Source: UBA1783 sp964449115 (GTDB lineage Bacteria; Bacillota_I; Bacilli_A; Erysipelotrichales; Erysipelotrichaceae). From it: 7,912 bases of DNA. Below are positions 5,200 to 7,912 of this stretch, one piece after another. Position 1 is the first letter of the stretch, and each line of letters begins with the position of its first letter. The stretch lies in contig CAYUXW010000047.1 of NCBI GenBank assembly GCA_964449115.1, positions 1-7,912 on the forward strand, given 5' to 3'. A program made the position numbers and the translations under genes. Below the pieces are notes generated by a model, which was not told the DNA's origin, made no database searches, and saw only the letters and a program-made list of their open reading frames with translations.

Positions 5200-7824
5200 T
5201 TAATTTACCTTACATATTTCTTTAATTTTATTTATCGCTTCTGGAAGTTTGCTGACATCTTTTCCACCAGCACTTGCCAAATCTGGTCTTCCTCCACCAT
5301 TGCCTCCACAGATGACAGCTGCACTCTTAACCAGATCAGATGCTTTGATACCCTTGGCAATAGCACTTTTACTACAGGCAGCAGTAAATAAGATTTTCCC
5401 TTCATCAACTGTATAAACAAATGCTACACCATCTTTTAATTTTTCAACCAATGTCTGAGCCAGTGTTTTCAGTTCACTGTTATCTACATCTACTTTAGAA
5501 ATGATAATTTTAAGTCCATCAGCTTCAACAAATTCGTTAACCAGATTCTCACTGGCAAAAGCACTAAGTTTATCTTTTAATTCGCTGATTTCCTTATTTA
5601 AATCACTGTTTTCTTTTAATACCTGCTGTAGTTTTTCACTAACTTTGGTAATACTATTAACTCTTAAATCGACTGCCAGAGATTCTAACAGCTGCTGTAA
5701 AGATAAGTATTCTTCATATGCTTTGAAGTTTGTTTTTGAAGTAATACGTCTGATTCCTGAGCCAATTGATTCTTCAGAAATAATCTTGAAAATGCCAACT
5801 TCACTGGTATTGGCTACATGAGTTCCCCCACATAATTCCTTAGAGAATTCTCCCATCGATACCACTCTGACTTCATCATCGTATTTTTCATCAAATAAAG
5901 CCACTGCACCAGAATTCTTTGCCGCATCAATTGACATTAATTCTGTAACAACCTGAAGTTTCTTAGAAATATTTTCATTAACCAGTCTTTCTATCTCTTT
6001 AATCTGACTATCAGTTAATTTTTCATAGTGAGTAAAATCAAAACGTCCATAATCTTTACAGACAAAAGATCCAGCCTGATTAACGTGTGCTCCAACAACC
6101 TTGTGCAAAGCTGCATGCAACAAATGCAAACTTGAGTGATTCGCTCTAATCAGGTTTCTATCTTCCAGATTGATTTTTAAAGTAAATTCATCGCCAACTT
6201 TAACCTGTCCTTTATTGACTTTAACACTATGTAAATGCTGTTTCAATGGAGCCTTAGAAACTTTAACGACTTCCAGTTGAGTATCTTCATTGAAAATAAT
6301 ACCAGTATCATAAATCTGTCCACCACTTTCGGCATAGAAACAGGTTTCTTCGAATACTACTTCTCCTGAATCGGTTAAAATATCAACCTTTTCGCCATTT
6401 TTAAATATACCGATTACTTTAGACTTGTTTTCGTTTTGAGTGTAGCCAACAAATTTACTTTCTTTATTGAAATTCATTAAATCAACTGATTGCTTACTCA
6501 TTGACTGATCATCACTTCTGGCACTTCTTGCTCTTTCTCGCTGTAATGCCATCTGTTCATCAAAGCCCTTCTGATCAATTGTCAAACCTTTTTCCTCAGC
6601 TATTTCTTTAGTTAATTCCAATGGAAAACCATAGGTATCATATAACTTGAAAACTACTTCTCCATCTAAAACTTTTGAAGTATTGTCTTGCAGATAAGAC
6701 TGTAAAATCTTCTCTCCTTCGCTTAAGGTTGTATCAAATCTTTCCTCTTCTGCCTTAACCAATATTTGAACATAATCAATCTTTTCCATTAAATATGGAT
6801 AGTATCCCTTCATGATTTCAGCCACTACTGAAACAAGTTTATACATATAGGCACCTTTAATATCTAAATGTTTACCATATCTGATTGCTCTTCTTAGAAC
6901 ACGGCGTAAGATATATCCTCTACCTTCATTGGAAAAAGTAGCTCCATCAGCTAACGCAAATGTAACTGTTCTTATATGGTCAGCAATTACTCTGTATGCC
7001 ATCTTGTTTTCACCTTCATATTTTTTTGAAGTCATCTCTTCAGTAGTTCTGATAATCGGCAAAAACAAATCAGTATCAAAGTTTGTTTCCCCACCCTGAA
7101 CAATCGAGACCAGTCTTTCCAGACCCATTCCGGTATCAATATTCTTTTGTGGCAATTCCCTATAATCTTTTCTGTCAACACCTTCTTCAGCATTGTATTG
7201 TGAGAAGACAACATTCCATACTTCAATATATCTATCATTTTCCAATTCTTCAAAGAAAAGTTTTTCGCCTAATCCTTCAGGATCGTATTTTTCACCTCTA
7301 TCATAGAAAATTTCACTATTAGGTCCACATGGTCCTACACCAATCTGCCAATAGTTATCTTCCGATTTCAAGATACGGTCTGGATTAAAACCTATCTCAT
7401 TTACCCAGATGTCGTAAGCTTCTTCATCATCAATATATACTGAAACATATAATCTATCTTTATCAAAGCCAATCCAATCCTTATTGGTTAAAAAATCCCA
7501 AGCATAAAAGATAGCTTCTTTCTTAAAGTAATCACCTATTGAAAAGTTGCCCAGCATTTCAAAAAAGGTATGGTGTCTGGCAGTTTTACCAACATTTTCA
7601 ATATCGTTAGTTCTAATTGATTTTTGAGCATTGGTAATTCTTTTATTTTTTGGTTTTTCAGTTCCATCAAAATACTTCTTTAAAGCTGCTACACCAGAAT
7701 TTATCCATAGTAAAGTTGGGTCATTATGTGGCACTAAAGAAGCTCCTGGCTCTACCATATGACCATGGCTTTCGAAATAATCTAAAAACATTTGTCTTAC
7801 TTGATCACTTGTTAATTGTTTCAT
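5200..7824 (-). CDS. alaS: Alanyl-tRNA synthetase
   Basis: This 874-residue protein is full length (E. coli AlaRS is 876). It charges tRNA-Ala and hydrolyses mischarged Ser- or Gly-tRNA-Ala. The class II catalytic domain spans about 1-240, with HHTFFEM (84-90), GNFSIGDYF (92-100), GVGPCGPNSEIFYD (162-175) and NIDTGMGLERL (228-238). GRGYILRRVLRRA (301-313) belongs to the following helical tRNA-recognition region. The editing domain (about 450-700) has the zinc ligand sets H563/H567 in HSSLH and C665/H669 in CGGTH. A coiled-coil segment (about 703-760) leads to the C-Ala domain with GGNGGGRPDLASAGG (840-854). All key residues are present, so the enzyme should be active and able to edit. GGAGG lies 7 nt before the ATG, and a T-box leader precedes the gene. 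Confidence 0.98.
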   Translation of the reverse strand: MKQLTSDQVRQMFLDYFESHGHMVEPGASLVPHNDPTLLWINSGVAALKKYFDGTEKPKNKRITNAQKSIRTNDIENVGKTARHHTFFEMLGNFSIGDYFKKEAIFYAWDFLTNKDWIGFDKDRLYVSVYIDDEEAYDIWVNEIGFNPDRILKSEDNYWQIGVGPCGPNSEIFYDRGEKYDPEGLGEKLFFEELENDRYIEVWNVVFSQYNAEEGVDRKDYRELPQKNIDTGMGLERLVSIVQGGETNFDTDLFLPIIRTTEEMTSKKYEGENKMAYRVIADHIRTVTFALADGATFSNEGRGYILRRVLRRAIRYGKHLDIKGAYMYKLVSVVAEIMKGYYPYLMEKIDYVQILVKAEEERFDTTLSEGEKILQSYLQDNTSKVLDGEVVFKLYDTYGFPLELTKEIAEEKGLTIDQKGFDEQMALQRERARSARSDDQSMSKQSVDLMNFNKESKFVGYTQNENKSKVIGIFKNGEKVDILTDSGEVVFEETCFYAESGGQIYDTGIIFNEDTQLEVVKVSKAPLKQHLHSVKVNKGQVKVGDEFTLKINLEDRNLIRANHSSLHLLHAALHKVVGAHVNQAGSFVCKDYGRFDFTHYEKLTDSQIKEIERLVNENISKKLQVVTELMSIDAAKNSGAVALFDEKYDDEVRVVSMGEFSKELCGGTHVANTSEVGIFKIISEESIGSGIRRITSKTNFKAYEEYLSLQQLLESLAVDLRVNSITKVSEKLQQVLKENSDLNKEISELKDKLSAFASENLVNEFVEADGLKIIISKVDVDNSELKTLAQTLVEKLKDGVAFVYTVDEGKILFTAACSKSAIAKGIKASDLVKSAAVICGGNGGGRPDLASAGGKDVSKLPEAINKIKEICKVN

Positions 7825-7831
7825 AAACTTT

Positions 7832-7836
7832 CCTCC
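7832..7836 (-). promoter_or_regulatory. Ribosome binding site of alaS
   Basis: GGAGG on the minus strand lies 7 nt before the ATG at 7824. It lies downstream of the leader terminator, so the T-box here acts on transcription rather than by hiding this site. Confidence 0.8.
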
Positions 7837-7841
7837 AATAT

Positions 7842-7876
7842 AAATAAAAACTCGTCACCAATTACAGGAACGAGTT
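7842..7876 (-). terminator. Rho-independent terminator of the alaS T-box leader
   Basis: On the minus strand AACTCGT (7876-7870) and ACGAGTT (7855-7849) form a 7-bp stem with a 14-nt loop. The RNA continues into a U-rich tract (7850-7842). The 5' arm shares bases with the antiterminator partner GTTCCT (7871-7866), so the two structures exclude each other. It should stop transcription before alaS when tRNA-Ala is charged. Confidence 0.85.
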
Positions 7877-7912
7877 AACGCGGTACCATCCTGATTCATG
7901 TTTAAAACATGC
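7842..7912 (-). promoter_or_regulatory. T-box riboswitch of alaS, 3' end only
   Basis: The conserved T-box sequence reads AGGATGGTACCGCG on the minus strand (7892-7879), close to the consensus AGGGTGGNACCGCG. AGGA and AC flanking the TGGT bulge can pair with GTTCCT at 7871-7866 to make the antiterminator. The UGGU bulge is complementary to an ACCA tRNA 3' end, which fits tRNA-Ala with discriminator A. A palindrome CATGTTTTAAACATG (7911-7897) may be a stem just upstream. Stem I and the specifier codon (expected GCN for alanine) lie outside the window. The whole leader is therefore inferred from its 3' third and from the gene it precedes. Confidence 0.92.

Noticed and set aside
5501..5821. Open frame of 106 codons on the plus strand, and other shorter frames within 5200-7824 on both strands
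   Set aside because: All lie inside alaS, which is full length with conserved motifs throughout. None has a recognisable domain.
1..7912. CRISPR array, insertion sequence, phage, defence system, tRNA or rRNA gene
   Set aside because: No regularly spaced repeats, transposase or integrase motifs, terminal repeats or RNA gene signatures were found; the region is a compact housekeeping cluster.

Overview
The window is a single, tightly packed run of genes that all read on the minus strand. It looks like ordinary chromosome of an AT-rich (low-GC) Gram-positive bacterium with a cell wall. The gene content (alaS, ireB/yrzL, ruvX/yqgF, a DUF1292 protein, mltG, udk, greA) is a classic Bacillota cluster. 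The AT-rich codon use and compact, variant proteins would fit an Erysipelotrichales-like lineage. That placement is inference from style, not from a database match.

Layout in transcription order, from high to low coordinates. First comes the 3' end of a T-box leader (conserved T-box sequence, antiterminator arm, terminator), then full-length alanyl-tRNA synthetase. Next are ireB, ruvX (8-bp overlap), a DUF1292 gene (11-bp gap), mltG (29-bp overlap) and udk (12-bp gap). A 51-bp gap holds a strong promoter. After it come greA, comEA (31-bp gap) and comEC (4-bp ATGA overlap). comEC runs off the left edge of the window, so bases 1-1286 are coding on the minus strand and not empty. No gene on the plus strand is supported, and no gene-free stretch exceeds about 90 bp.

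How the genes may work together: readthrough of the T-box would place alaS, and perhaps the genes behind it, under control of uncharged tRNA-Ala. Those genes include the IreB-type regulator linked to cell-wall stress signalling and the MltG peptidoglycan transglycosylase. greA has its own promoter and probably also drives comEA-comEC, which encode the DNA receptor and DNA channel of natural transformation.

The most unusual item is greA. Its product is about 225 residues instead of about 158 because a second, degenerate copy of the N-terminal coiled-coil hairpin sits between the normal hairpin and the C-terminal domain. Other points of interest are a compact ComEC, a variant MltG active-site motif, the absence of the yrrM-yrrN-yrrO block found at this place in Bacillus subtilis, and the linkage of competence genes to greA. 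Three gene starts (mltG, udk, greA) are placed downstream of the longest possible reading frame because of ribosome-binding-site spacing.
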